Under the pieces are notes generated by a model, which saw only the letters and a list, made by a program, of their open reading frames with translations, was not told the DNA's origin and searched no databases. From the NCBI GenBank assembly GCA_030429445.1, contig JAUIFG010000001.1, forward strand, positions 62,001 to 126,000: 64,000 bases of DNA. Direction: 5' to 3'. Shown here one piece after another: positions 22,077 to 29,927 of this stretch; the stretch's first letter is position 1; the number at the start of each line of letters is the position of its first letter. The translations under genes were made by a program, and so were the position numbers. This stretch comes from a bacterium. Its GTDB lineage: Bacteria > Patescibacteriota > Saccharimonadia > Saccharimonadales > Saccharimonadaceae.

Positions 22077-25018
22077 TTGAATGTCTTCACAATCGCATCA
22101 GTTAAACGATTCTGAAGTTTATGGAAATCAGCAACCTCAATTCGACCTCTGAAGTCTTTCAGTGTCAGTTCAAGTACAGTGCGTTTGATATTCTTCATGA
22201 AAAGATCGTACTTGGATGAGTTCTGCCAATTCTTATCAAGCACCTCATCCTCAAGTTTTCCTGCAAGTTCAGTGGCGTATTCTTTGATCACACTATCATC
22301 GGCATCAGGCGCGAAGTCCTTTGTAATTAGATATATGCCGTACGCATTCAGATCCATGCCAGAATCTTCAGCTTCTTTATGAGCACTTTCAATATCTCTT
22401 TTAAGGGATTTGTATTCTTTGATACGCTCGGTGAGGCTTAATTGATTATTCTCAAATTCATCACGTATTGCACGCAAGCGTTCACTAAATTTCTGGAACT
22501 TTGGGTTAGATTCAATATGTTCAGATATCTCGTTCTTCAGCATTTTCTCGAGTTGAAGTGCTTGCTCTTTTTCTTCCATTTCATCAAGGCGTTGCATTAC
22601 ATAAATGTCACCTAATTCTAATGTCCGGAAGTTTTTAGTAATGCCTTCGTATTCGACATTTTCATTTATGAGCTTCTTGACCTTTTCACCAAAGCCTTTG
22701 AGTAAGTGCTTGTCGTCTGAGTCTTTAAATTCCTTCAAAAAGGCAATGTAGACGGAGGTTAGCCATTCAAATGATCGTACATACGGCTTCAGATAAGGAT
22801 CTGGCGATAGAAACTCGAAAAGAGACTTTAGTCTATTGTATTTGGTAGTGAAGTATTGCTGTTTTTCTTCGTTATCTATAAATATGCGGAGGACACGTCT
22901 CAAGTTCTCATTGGATGGATCTTCGATGTTTACGCCTTCAAACAGCTTCATCACTTCTTCGTGCAACGATGCAAATCGGTCTTTTACTTGATCGATGTTA
23001 ATCATTGCTTCTTCAATGACTTCTTCGTCAAAGTCCAGTGCATCATATAGATTTCTTGTGATGCCGTAATAGTCAATTATCTTTCCTGCTTCTTTGTTTG
23101 GGTATACCCGGTTGGTTCTAGCAATTGCTTGAAGAAGTGTGTGGTCCTGTAATGGCTTATCCAAATACATGACCTGTTCAATTGGCGCATCAAACCCTGT
23201 TAGAAGCATGTCACAAACCAAGACCATGCGTAGCGGGTGGTTAGGATTCTTGAAGTTACGAATTATCTGATCACGTTCACGTTTTGTTGTGTTGTATCGA
23301 CGAAGCTCCTCGGTGTCAGTATTTGGATTACCAGGAGAATAAACTACTGCAGTCCATTCTTTTGGAACCATTGAGTCCAGCAGTTCTTTGTACTTTGCAG
23401 TTGTTTCACGATCATAACAAACAACCTGAGCCTTAAAACCACTAGGCTCAATGTAGAGTTTGTAATGTTCTACGATATCCCGCGCAACTGCTTCCATTCT
23501 TTGCGGCAACTTAACGATTGCTGACTTTTTACCATACTTTTTGACAAGTTCTTGCTTCTGTTCATCAGTTAAATCAACTGCTAGCTCGTCAAATTGCTCA
23601 TCAACGCGCTTCTCATCTATTGCGAATTTAGACAGTCGTGCTTCGTAAGTGACCGGTAGGGTTGCTCCGTCATCTATTGCTTGTTGTATTGAGTAGTAAT
23701 CAAGATATCGCTCGCCTTGTGGACCATAATTTCGATGAGTGTTTACAGTTTTTTTGTCGATCGGTGTCCCAGTAAATCCAAAGAAAAAAGCATTCTTAAA
23801 GGCGTTTCTTAAGTTGATTCCTGAAACACCTTCATCGCCACGATGCGCTTCGTCAGAAAGAACGATTATGTTTTTATCTAGGTTTTCAATTTCATCACCG
23901 AGCTCACTGAACTTCTGAATGGTTGAAATGAATATTCCACGATCGGGTGACTGAATAATATCCTCAAGATCTTTACGAGAGGTCACGCGTATTACGTTTT
24001 TACCGCCATGATTTACAAATTCATCAAAGACCTGATCATCCAAATCAATACGATCAATCAAGATGAACACTTTAGGGCTACTTAGCTTAGGAGCAAACCT
24101 CAACTTCCAAGCAGTAAAGAACATCGTGAGTGTCTTTCCAGAACCTTGCGTGTGCCAAACAAGACCTTGCTGATGTTCGTTCTCAAGTACTCGTTCAACT
24201 ATCTTATTGGCGGCACGCTGTTGTTGGTAACGAGCAATCTTTTTAACGATACCTTCATCGGTCTGCTCATAGACAATAAAGTTTGCCATTATATCTAGGA
24301 GGTTTTCATGGGAGAGTAGGCTATGCAGCGTCATTTCAAGGTGACCCTCTGATGACTCTTTGTCTTCAGGATTACCACCATATTGTTTTAGTATTTCGTC
24401 ATCTCGCCATCGTAAGAAATACTGCTCAGGTGCATAAGTGGCTCCGTATACTGTATTTATCCCGTCAGTAGCGATGTTGAAGAGGTTAGGGATAAACAAC
24501 TTAGGGGCGACTCGTTCGTATCTCTTAATTTGTCCGAGCGCCTCTTCATAATCGGTACTTTCACTTGCTGTTGGAGATTTAGCCTCTATGTCTACAACCG
24601 GAATACCGTTAATAAATACAAGCACATCGGTACGTATGTTTTCTGTGTCGCCTGCAAAATAAAACTGGTTAGTAATAACAAATCGGTTGTTTGAAGGGTC
24701 GTCAAAATCTACTAGCTCGTACTTAGCAGTTTTTTGGGTAGCTTGGTCTTTTAAGCTCACTCCATTGCGTAGCAAATTGAGAAAATCTTGATTTGTATCA
24801 GCTTTACGAACTTCACGAATTATCGATGAAACGACCGTATCATTATCTAGGTCGTTGATTTTCTTAATGGACTCTTCTAGGTGTGACAAAATTAATACTT
24901 CTGACTCTTGATCTCGAAGCTTACTAAACACCTCGGGTTTTATGTATTCATATCCTAGCTTGTCGCGTAAAAAGCGAAGTACATACTGCTCAACTGTGGC
25001 ATCTTCGTTAAATTTCAC
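22073..25018 (-). CDS. hsdR: Type I restriction enzyme R subunit HsdR (981 aa)
   Basis: The N-terminal PD-(D/E)xK nuclease reads DVLVFINGIPVVDIEAK (catalytic D and E-x-K). The SF2 translocase has HTQGSGKT (Walker A, about residue 290), SDEAHRG (DEAH, about 386), TGTPI, and QAIARTNR (motif VI). The C-terminal third is helical and probably binds HsdM/S. I take the GTG at 25018 because AAAGGAG lies 7 nt upstream; the frame is open to a TTG at 25051 inside the SLATT gene. Only 1 nt separates it from the SLATT stop. The protein looks complete and active. Confidence 0.95.
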   Translation of the reverse strand: MKFNEDATVEQYVLRFLRDKLGYEYIKPEVFSKLRDQESEVLILSHLEESIKKINDLDNDTVVSSIIREVRKADTNQDFLNLLRNGVSLKDQATQKTAKYELVDFDDPSNNRFVITNQFYFAGDTENIRTDVLVFINGIPVVDIEAKSPTASESTDYEEALGQIKRYERVAPKLFIPNLFNIATDGINTVYGATYAPEQYFLRWRDDEILKQYGGNPEDKESSEGHLEMTLHSLLSHENLLDIMANFIVYEQTDEGIVKKIARYQQQRAANKIVERVLENEHQQGLVWHTQGSGKTLTMFFTAWKLRFAPKLSSPKVFILIDRIDLDDQVFDEFVNHGGKNVIRVTSRKDLEDIIQSPDRGIFISTIQKFSELGDEIENLDKNIIVLSDEAHRGDEGVSGINLRNAFKNAFFFGFTGTPIDKKTVNTHRNYGPQGERYLDYYSIQQAIDDGATLPVTYEARLSKFAIDEKRVDEQFDELAVDLTDEQKQELVKKYGKKSAIVKLPQRMEAVARDIVEHYKLYIEPSGFKAQVVCYDRETTAKYKELLDSMVPKEWTAVVYSPGNPNTDTEELRRYNTTKRERDQIIRNFKNPNHPLRMVLVCDMLLTGFDAPIEQVMYLDKPLQDHTLLQAIARTNRVYPNKEAGKIIDYYGITRNLYDALDFDEEVIEEAMINIDQVKDRFASLHEEVMKLFEGVNIEDPSNENLRRVLRIFIDNEEKQQYFTTKYNRLKSLFEFLSPDPYLKPYVRSFEWLTSVYIAFLKEFKDSDDKHLLKGFGEKVKKLINENVEYEGITKNFRTLELGDIYVMQRLDEMEEKEQALQLEKMLKNEISEHIESNPKFQKFSERLRAIRDEFENNQLSLTERIKEYKSLKRDIESAHKEAEDSGMDLNAYGIYLITKDFAPDADDSVIKEYATELAGKLEDEVLDKNWQNSSKYDLFMKNIKRTVLELTLKDFRGRIEVADFHKLQNRLTDAIVKTFK

Positions 25019-25019
25019 T

Positions 25020-25460
25020 TCACTGCTCCTTTTCTGTAATCCATTTAGCAATACGGCCAGTTTGAGGCGCTGATTCGTAGAGCTCGTTTATTTCTCTCAC
25101 ATACTGATCAAGCTTAGCCTTGGTTATCGTTGCTTTGTCTATAAGCAAACGGTTTTTAATCGCTAAGGCCTTCTTTGCGGTCGTTCTGTGTTGATCGAGT
25201 AGTTTTTCAAAATTGAAGTTGAGCTGAAAAAATGCCAGACCTACTTCTAATAATGTTAGGCCAACGCTAATTCTTATCAGCAGCGTTGATTCACCGTCGG
25301 TCAGTAGCTGCGAGAACTGCAGTAGTAATATCACGACCAGTAATACTACACTTATAATTCTCATTGCTACCGATGCAGCAGAGAATACCTCACACTGTTT
25401 TTCGTGTACTTTGTGTGTGTAGCTTAAGTTGTCAAATAGAGTTTCTACTGATTTTTTCAT
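25020..25460 (-). CDS. SLATT-domain two-TM protein, probable CBASS effector (146 aa)
   Basis: The N-terminal helix is followed by two closely spaced TM helices (about residues 31-53 and 59-81) and a long C-terminal amphipathic helix. This is the layout of SLATT (SMODS and SLOG-associating two-TM effector) proteins, thought to form pores when activated by a cyclic nucleotide. The immediate upstream neighbour is a CD-NTase, joined by a TAATG stop/start overlap, which is the classic effector pairing. The next gene is hsdR, 1 nt away. Family assignment rests on architecture and context. Confidence 0.75.
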   Translation of the reverse strand: MKKSVETLFDNLSYTHKVHEKQCEVFSAASVAMRIISVVLLVVILLLQFSQLLTDGESTLLIRISVGLTLLEVGLAFFQLNFNFEKLLDQHRTTAKKALAIKNRLLIDKATITKAKLDQYVREINELYESAPQTGRIAKWITEKEQ

Positions 25461-26746
25461 TATGTCGCCTCCTCATAAATAGGCACAAAGCGCCTAGCTG
25501 TCGCCACACAAACACCACCTACAATTGCGAAGCACTCCACATAGTGCGTACCGTTGTATTTTGTTGATTCTCTTTTTAACCTACGCCCTTGATCTTTAAC
25601 AATCTGGCCTCTTAAATCTCCAATATCTCGGGCTTCATAGCTCAAGTTTCGAATTTTCCAGTAGTAATTAGCTTTTGAACCTAAACTTGATTTAACCTTG
25701 AATTCAAGGCTAGCCATTTTTGGTAAATAACGAATTGCAGGCCCGAGAAAACTCTTAAAGTGTTGATACTCTCTAAACCCTTTCCGACAAACCATTGGGA
25801 CAATTTCTAGGCTTATTGAGCGATCAATTCTGACTGGAAATTTTTCATGAATATACATCTCATCTTCAGTTGGATATTTCTTTTCTAGCGACATAACTTC
25901 ATTGAGCTCGGGATCATGCAGGGGAAAGACTCTCCCAAAAATTTTTCGCCACTCGAGGCATGCGCTTCCAAGATCATCGGATAACTCGTAATCACGAGCT
26001 TTTTGCGCTCTTCCTAGCGCAGATTGAACCCTTGTTAAAGCGTCACCGTCAAAATCTGCAGACTGATTTTCAAGCCATGCAAAATAACCTTCTACAATCT
26101 CTGGCCATGTCATGCCTTTTTTATAACTCGCGTCCAAGAAGCTTACGCAGAAAAATTCAATTTGGTAAGATTTTATTTTTGCACTCGATTTCGTGCGCCA
26201 CCTTTTAATGAATTTTATTAGCTCACGTGTAACCCCAGTCTCTGCCTGAGAATCTTTGATCATTTTCATTTCCGCTCTAGGATCAAAGTTATCCCAAGAG
26301 CCACCATTCTCAGAATTTGGTATTGTGAATGTACCATCTTCATTTTCGTAACAAGGTAAGACCTCTACATTATGTTGGCCGTCTCCAAATTCAACTAAAA
26401 CGACCTTGCCCCAGGATTTTACCTTTTCAGTTGTAGAGTAAGTTTCTTTTAGCTTATCCTTTGCACGCTGCAATAACGCAGAAGGTCCATTCGAATCGTA
26501 GCCCATATAGCGATCCAGGTCTTCTTTCGAGATTTTGAATATAAGATCAATGTCTCCAATAGGATGACGGGTTTCGGTCTTCTTGCCGTGCGAACCAATT
26601 ATCAAACGAGTTTTAGGGTTATAGTCGCCTTCATAAAATTCACTGTAGAGTGATCGTGATACACCATTCTGTTTACGACTAACTTCATCACGTTGATTTG
26701 GAGTCAACTTAAGTCTTTCGTGCAGAAGGTCGAAATGAGCGTCCAT
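25460..26746 (-). CDS. CD-NTase (SMODS-type nucleotidyltransferase) with C-terminal sensor-like domain (428 aa)
   Basis: The nucleotidyltransferase core has GSHGKKT (51-57) and GDIDLIF with D65 and D67 as metal ligands. The third carboxylate is E128 in NVEVLPCY where most family members have Asp. The downstream W-x-x-F-x-P-R-A-E and helical OAS-like domain fit. Residues about 310-428 (YYWKIRNLSYEA, LRGQI, YNGTHYVECFAI) resemble the AGS-C sensor domain. It would make a cyclic oligonucleotide that opens the SLATT pore. The ATG at 26746 overlaps the hsdS stop as TGATG; a GTG one codon upstream is an alternative. Confidence 0.85.
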   Translation of the reverse strand: MDAHFDLLHERLKLTPNQRDEVSRKQNGVSRSLYSEFYEGDYNPKTRLIIGSHGKKTETRHPIGDIDLIFKISKEDLDRYMGYDSNGPSALLQRAKDKLKETYSTTEKVKSWGKVVLVEFGDGQHNVEVLPCYENEDGTFTIPNSENGGSWDNFDPRAEMKMIKDSQAETGVTRELIKFIKRWRTKSSAKIKSYQIEFFCVSFLDASYKKGMTWPEIVEGYFAWLENQSADFDGDALTRVQSALGRAQKARDYELSDDLGSACLEWRKIFGRVFPLHDPELNEVMSLEKKYPTEDEMYIHEKFPVRIDRSISLEIVPMVCRKGFREYQHFKSFLGPAIRYLPKMASLEFKVKSSLGSKANYYWKIRNLSYEARDIGDLRGQIVKDQGRRLKRESTKYNGTHYVECFAIVGGVCVATARRFVPIYEEAT

Positions 26747-27951
26747 CACACAGATACCTTTCCTGATAGTAAGTCTTGCATTAAACCTAATTTGAGTATT
26801 TCCTGATCTTTTTTGAGATATTGGTTTATGGCATTTTTTTCATCAACAAGCTTTAGTATCTTAATAATTTCTTCCTGTTCCCTAAGCGGTACTATCGGAA
26901 CCTTGATTCCCGTTAGCATCCTTTTATTAAGTATGTTCATTGTGCCGCCATGACTTTGGGCTGCCAGCTGGGACTTAACGAAATCTGATGTCAATAAATA
27001 AGCGATGAAATAGGGATCTGCTTTCTTATGGTCAGGAGTAATCTTGATTAGGCGTGGGTTTATTATCCCAGCTTTGGTGTCTTTTGGTAAAACCAGCACC
27101 TTTCCTATAGTGCCCACCAAGCTTATCAGTACATCACCTGGCAGTACCCTGAAGGCATTTAGCTCTTTGTACTTATTTTCATCTATAAAATAGTCTCCCG
27201 CATACGCATCTCCGGCTATCACTTGCTCTTGGCCGTATACTTTATATCCGTCAGCCACGTAGAATGATTTTTTTAGACTTGAACCAAATGGGCCAGGCTT
27301 TATGGCGTTATTATTTTCGTTATCTGTGTAGTCCACTAAACTACCGACGCTCCAATTAGCTGGTATTTGACCGAGCACTGTGCTCTTAAAGTCCGTATGA
27401 TTAATGCCCTTTATTAAAAGTTGTTGCATCATTGCTTTTTTAAGTTTAGTGTTGAAAGATAGCCCATTGACCGTGTGTACAATCTGCTTATCTATCATCT
27501 CAATAGTTTCAGCAATTTTTCTCTGGATAGACAGCCCAGGCAGCGGCACTCTATACATATCTCTAATAACACTAGGATGAGCTTTGAACTGATAATCGAA
27601 TCTGTGATTTAGATGGAGTAAGTTCAGCTGATACGCCAGATACTTATAATCGATTTTGCTTCTGTCTAATATACGTAGGTACCCGGAAACATTCGTCACG
27701 GAAAAACGATGCTTTGGCCTATAGAAAAAATTACCACCACCATCCACAGACCATGAGATAAGTTCTTCATCAAACATATATTTACCGTACTCACCGAAGT
27801 ACCCGCTATTTTTGATGGACGAGGAGTAGATTGGATAAGAACCAGGAAATGATGCAATGTCTTTTTTGGATATAACATTTCCACGACCCAGCTCAATTAG
27901 TCCTTGTTCTTCGAGCTCCCTCAAAGACAAAGTAGCTTCAGGTTTTTTCAT
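26746..27951 (-). CDS. hsdS: Type I restriction specificity subunit HsdS (401 aa)
   Basis: Two target-recognition domains are visible. The first lies at about residues 10-150 and ends PLPGLSIQRKIAETIEMID; the second ends VPLREQEEIIKILKLVDEK. Each is followed by a conserved coiled-coil spacer. Length is normal for a full two-TRD subunit. GGAG lies 8 nt before the ATG, which starts 3 nt after the hsdM stop. The recognition sequence cannot be read from the protein. No inverted repeats or silent TRD cassettes are seen nearby. Confidence 0.93.
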   Translation of the reverse strand: MKKPEATLSLRELEEQGLIELGRGNVISKKDIASFPGSYPIYSSSIKNSGYFGEYGKYMFDEELISWSVDGGGNFFYRPKHRFSVTNVSGYLRILDRSKIDYKYLAYQLNLLHLNHRFDYQFKAHPSVIRDMYRVPLPGLSIQRKIAETIEMIDKQIVHTVNGLSFNTKLKKAMMQQLLIKGINHTDFKSTVLGQIPANWSVGSLVDYTDNENNNAIKPGPFGSSLKKSFYVADGYKVYGQEQVIAGDAYAGDYFIDENKYKELNAFRVLPGDVLISLVGTIGKVLVLPKDTKAGIINPRLIKITPDHKKADPYFIAYLLTSDFVKSQLAAQSHGGTMNILNKRMLTGIKVPIVPLREQEEIIKILKLVDEKNAINQYLKKDQEILKLGLMQDLLSGKVSV

Positions 27952-27954
27952 CAC

Positions 27955-29649
27955 TCAATCTCCATAGCCTAGTTCTTTAAGGCGTGCATCAAGCTCAGCA
28001 TCAAGTTTTTGTGACTTTTCTCTCAAAGCAGAAATATCGGATATTACTGAGTTAACATCAATGTTCTCTTGTTTCTCTGATGTGTCAACGTAACGAGACA
28101 CATTAAGATTGAAGTCATTTTTCTCTAGATCTTCAATGCTGACTACTTCTGCATATCTTTCAACGGTCTTAAACTCGTCTATAGTGTTGCTGATTTTTTC
28201 AATATCTTGGATTCTTAATCGATTCTGATTTTTCCCGGATTCATACTCATTCTCCGCATCTACCACGATTATTTTATTCTTCCGTGATGGCTCTTTGTTT
28301 TTATTAAATATGATAACCGCAGCCGGGATGCCGGTACCGTAAAACAGTTTCGGCGGTAGTGCAACAACTGCTTCAACTAGATCTTTGCTTAGAATTTGTT
28401 CTCGAATACGTGCTTCGGTATTACCTCTAAACAAAACACCATGAGGGACTACAACTCCCGCACGACCATTTTCATTCATAGAAGCTATTATGTGAAGCAA
28501 AAAAGCATAGTCTGCGTTCTTGTTCGGTGGCGTTTCATACCCATCATGTCGTCCATACTTATCATTTTTGAATCGCTCGTATGGCCATTCTTTTATTGAA
28601 TAAGGAAAATTAGCTACTACTATGTCAAACTTTTGAAGAGTACCAGCGTTAGTAGTAAATTGTGGATTAGCAATTGTGTCACCTCTACGAATATCGGCTC
28701 CATCAAGACCATGCAGGAACATGTTGATCTTTGCAATTGCATAGGTTGAGATATTTACTTCCTGACCGTACAGGTAGAGTGAACGGGCCTTTTGCTCCCC
28801 ATCTTTATCTCTAAGGTACTGGTAAGCTTCAAGCAAGAATCCGCCGGAGCCAACAGTTGGATCGTAAACATGATCCTTTGTATGTGGCTTGAGGATTCTC
28901 ATTATCAAGCGTTCAACTTCGCGAGGCGTATAGAATTCGCCACCCTTTTTGCCAGCATCAGCTGCAAATTGCTGGATTAAGTATTCGTAGGCATCCCCAA
29001 GAACATCAGAGCTAAAATAGTTTTCGCCGAATTTGTATTTTGAGAAGTGATTAACGAGTTGCTGAAGTGTTTCATTAGGGAATTTATCTTCGTTAGCAAA
29101 ATCTAGATCGTCAAAAATCTTATCCAATTTAGGACTATTTGCATTTGTAAGCTTGTCAAACACCTCGTTTAGTTTGATGCCGATATTTTTAGATGTATTT
29201 TGAATAACTTCCCAGTGTGCATCATCAGGGATCTGGAATCTGTGGTTATAATCAGCTTTTGCTATTTCTTCATCGTGGTACTCTTCAAGCGCTCGATCGT
29301 ATTCTTCTTTCCAAACATCGTTCATGCGTTTGTAGAATAGAAGACCGAAAATGTACTTCTTATAATCTGAGCTATCAATCTTACCTCGCAAAATGTCTGC
29401 AGACCTCCACAGAAACGTTTTAAGTTTTGTAAGGTCCATATTCTGCTGAGTAGGGGTATCTTCAAGTACGGAGACCGACTTCGCCAACTTCTTATCTATA
29501 ATTTGGGCGATATGGGCTTCTGTATAGACGCGATCTTCACGAGGACCGACTCTATCAGGTACTACTAATCCCTTTTTCTCCCAATTTCTTAGAGTGTCCT
29601 CATGGACTCCGAACTGCTTTGCAACTTCACCTATTGAATATGTCTTCAT
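27955..29649 (-). CDS. hsdM: Type I DNA methyltransferase HsdM with fused N-terminal MerR-type HTH (564 aa)
   Basis: Residues 1-55 are a MerR-like HTH (YSIGEVAKQFGVHEDTLRNWE). The HsdM N-terminal helical domain follows (about 70-200), then the N6-adenine methylase: DPTVGSGGFLLEAY (SAM loop, about 263) and ANFPYS (NPPY-type catalytic motif, about 347, with Phe at position 2). A regulator is therefore built into the enzyme. The promoter of this gene contains a dyad between its -35 and -10, a natural target for autoregulation. The mRNA is predicted leaderless. It heads a seven-gene operon. Confidence 0.93.
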   Translation of the reverse strand: MKTYSIGEVAKQFGVHEDTLRNWEKKGLVVPDRVGPREDRVYTEAHIAQIIDKKLAKSVSVLEDTPTQQNMDLTKLKTFLWRSADILRGKIDSSDYKKYIFGLLFYKRMNDVWKEEYDRALEEYHDEEIAKADYNHRFQIPDDAHWEVIQNTSKNIGIKLNEVFDKLTNANSPKLDKIFDDLDFANEDKFPNETLQQLVNHFSKYKFGENYFSSDVLGDAYEYLIQQFAADAGKKGGEFYTPREVERLIMRILKPHTKDHVYDPTVGSGGFLLEAYQYLRDKDGEQKARSLYLYGQEVNISTYAIAKINMFLHGLDGADIRRGDTIANPQFTTNAGTLQKFDIVVANFPYSIKEWPYERFKNDKYGRHDGYETPPNKNADYAFLLHIIASMNENGRAGVVVPHGVLFRGNTEARIREQILSKDLVEAVVALPPKLFYGTGIPAAVIIFNKNKEPSRKNKIIVVDAENEYESGKNQNRLRIQDIEKISNTIDEFKTVERYAEVVSIEDLEKNDFNLNVSRYVDTSEKQENIDVNSVISDISALREKSQKLDAELDARLKELGYGD

Positions 29650-29655
29650 GATTTA

Positions 29656-29684
29656 ATTTTATCAAATGATTTTGAATTTGTCAA
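29656..29684 (-). promoter_or_regulatory. hsdM operon promoter with intra-spacer dyad
   Basis: On the minus strand TTGACA (29679-29684), a 17-nt spacer and TAAAAT (29656-29661) lie 6 nt before the hsdM ATG. The spacer holds the dyad TCAAA-ATCA-TTTGA (29662-29675). This fits binding by the HTH domain of HsdM itself, giving feedback control. Confidence 0.8.
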
Positions 29685-29697
29685 AACTATTTATAAA

Positions 29698-29773
29698 TCT
29701 TCATAGGTCTTCATAGGTCTATAGTTATCGCCATCCCTGTATTTTGACAAGTAATTATAAATGGTGCTAAAGT
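29698..29773 (+). promoter_or_regulatory. Tandem 10-bp repeats and promoter of the ParB-methyltransferase gene
   Basis: TCTTCATAGG occurs twice in tandem (29698-29707, 29708-29717) followed by a partial third copy. Then TTGACA (29744-29749), an 18-nt spacer and TAAAGT (29768-29773) read toward the methyltransferase gene. The repeats lie between the two divergent promoters and could coordinate them. Confidence 0.6.
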
Positions 29774-29821
29774 TTAATTGCACCTATTAAATAATTCAGC
29801 AAACAACAAAAAGGTAGTTTT

Positions 29822-29890
29822 AGACCGCGTTGTTGCTAAGCATACAAGTTTGGTGCACTTGTCTTCTTAGCAGTGACTCGGTCTTTTTTA
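29822..29890 (+). ncRNA. Structured leader or small RNA ending in an intrinsic terminator
   Basis: Three coaxial stems can form: AGACCG/CGGTCT (29822-29827 / 29879-29884), TGCTAAG/CTTAGCA (29834-29840 / 29866-29872) and ACAAGT/ACTTGT (29844-29849 / 29857-29862), closed by a T run. A symmetric 6-by-6 internal loop separates the first two. The element lies between the promoter at 29744 and the methyltransferase start at 29928, so it is either an attenuator or a separate small RNA. Confidence 0.65.
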
Positions 29891-29927
29891 TTGGCCAGCC
29901 GCTTGCTGTCGTCGAAAGGAGCTTCTT

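Noticed and set aside
25018-25051. HsdR starting at the upstream TTG inside the SLATT gene
   Set aside because: The GTG at 25018 has AAAGGAG at 7 nt and matches the stop of SLATT by 1 nt, which is more typical of this operon.
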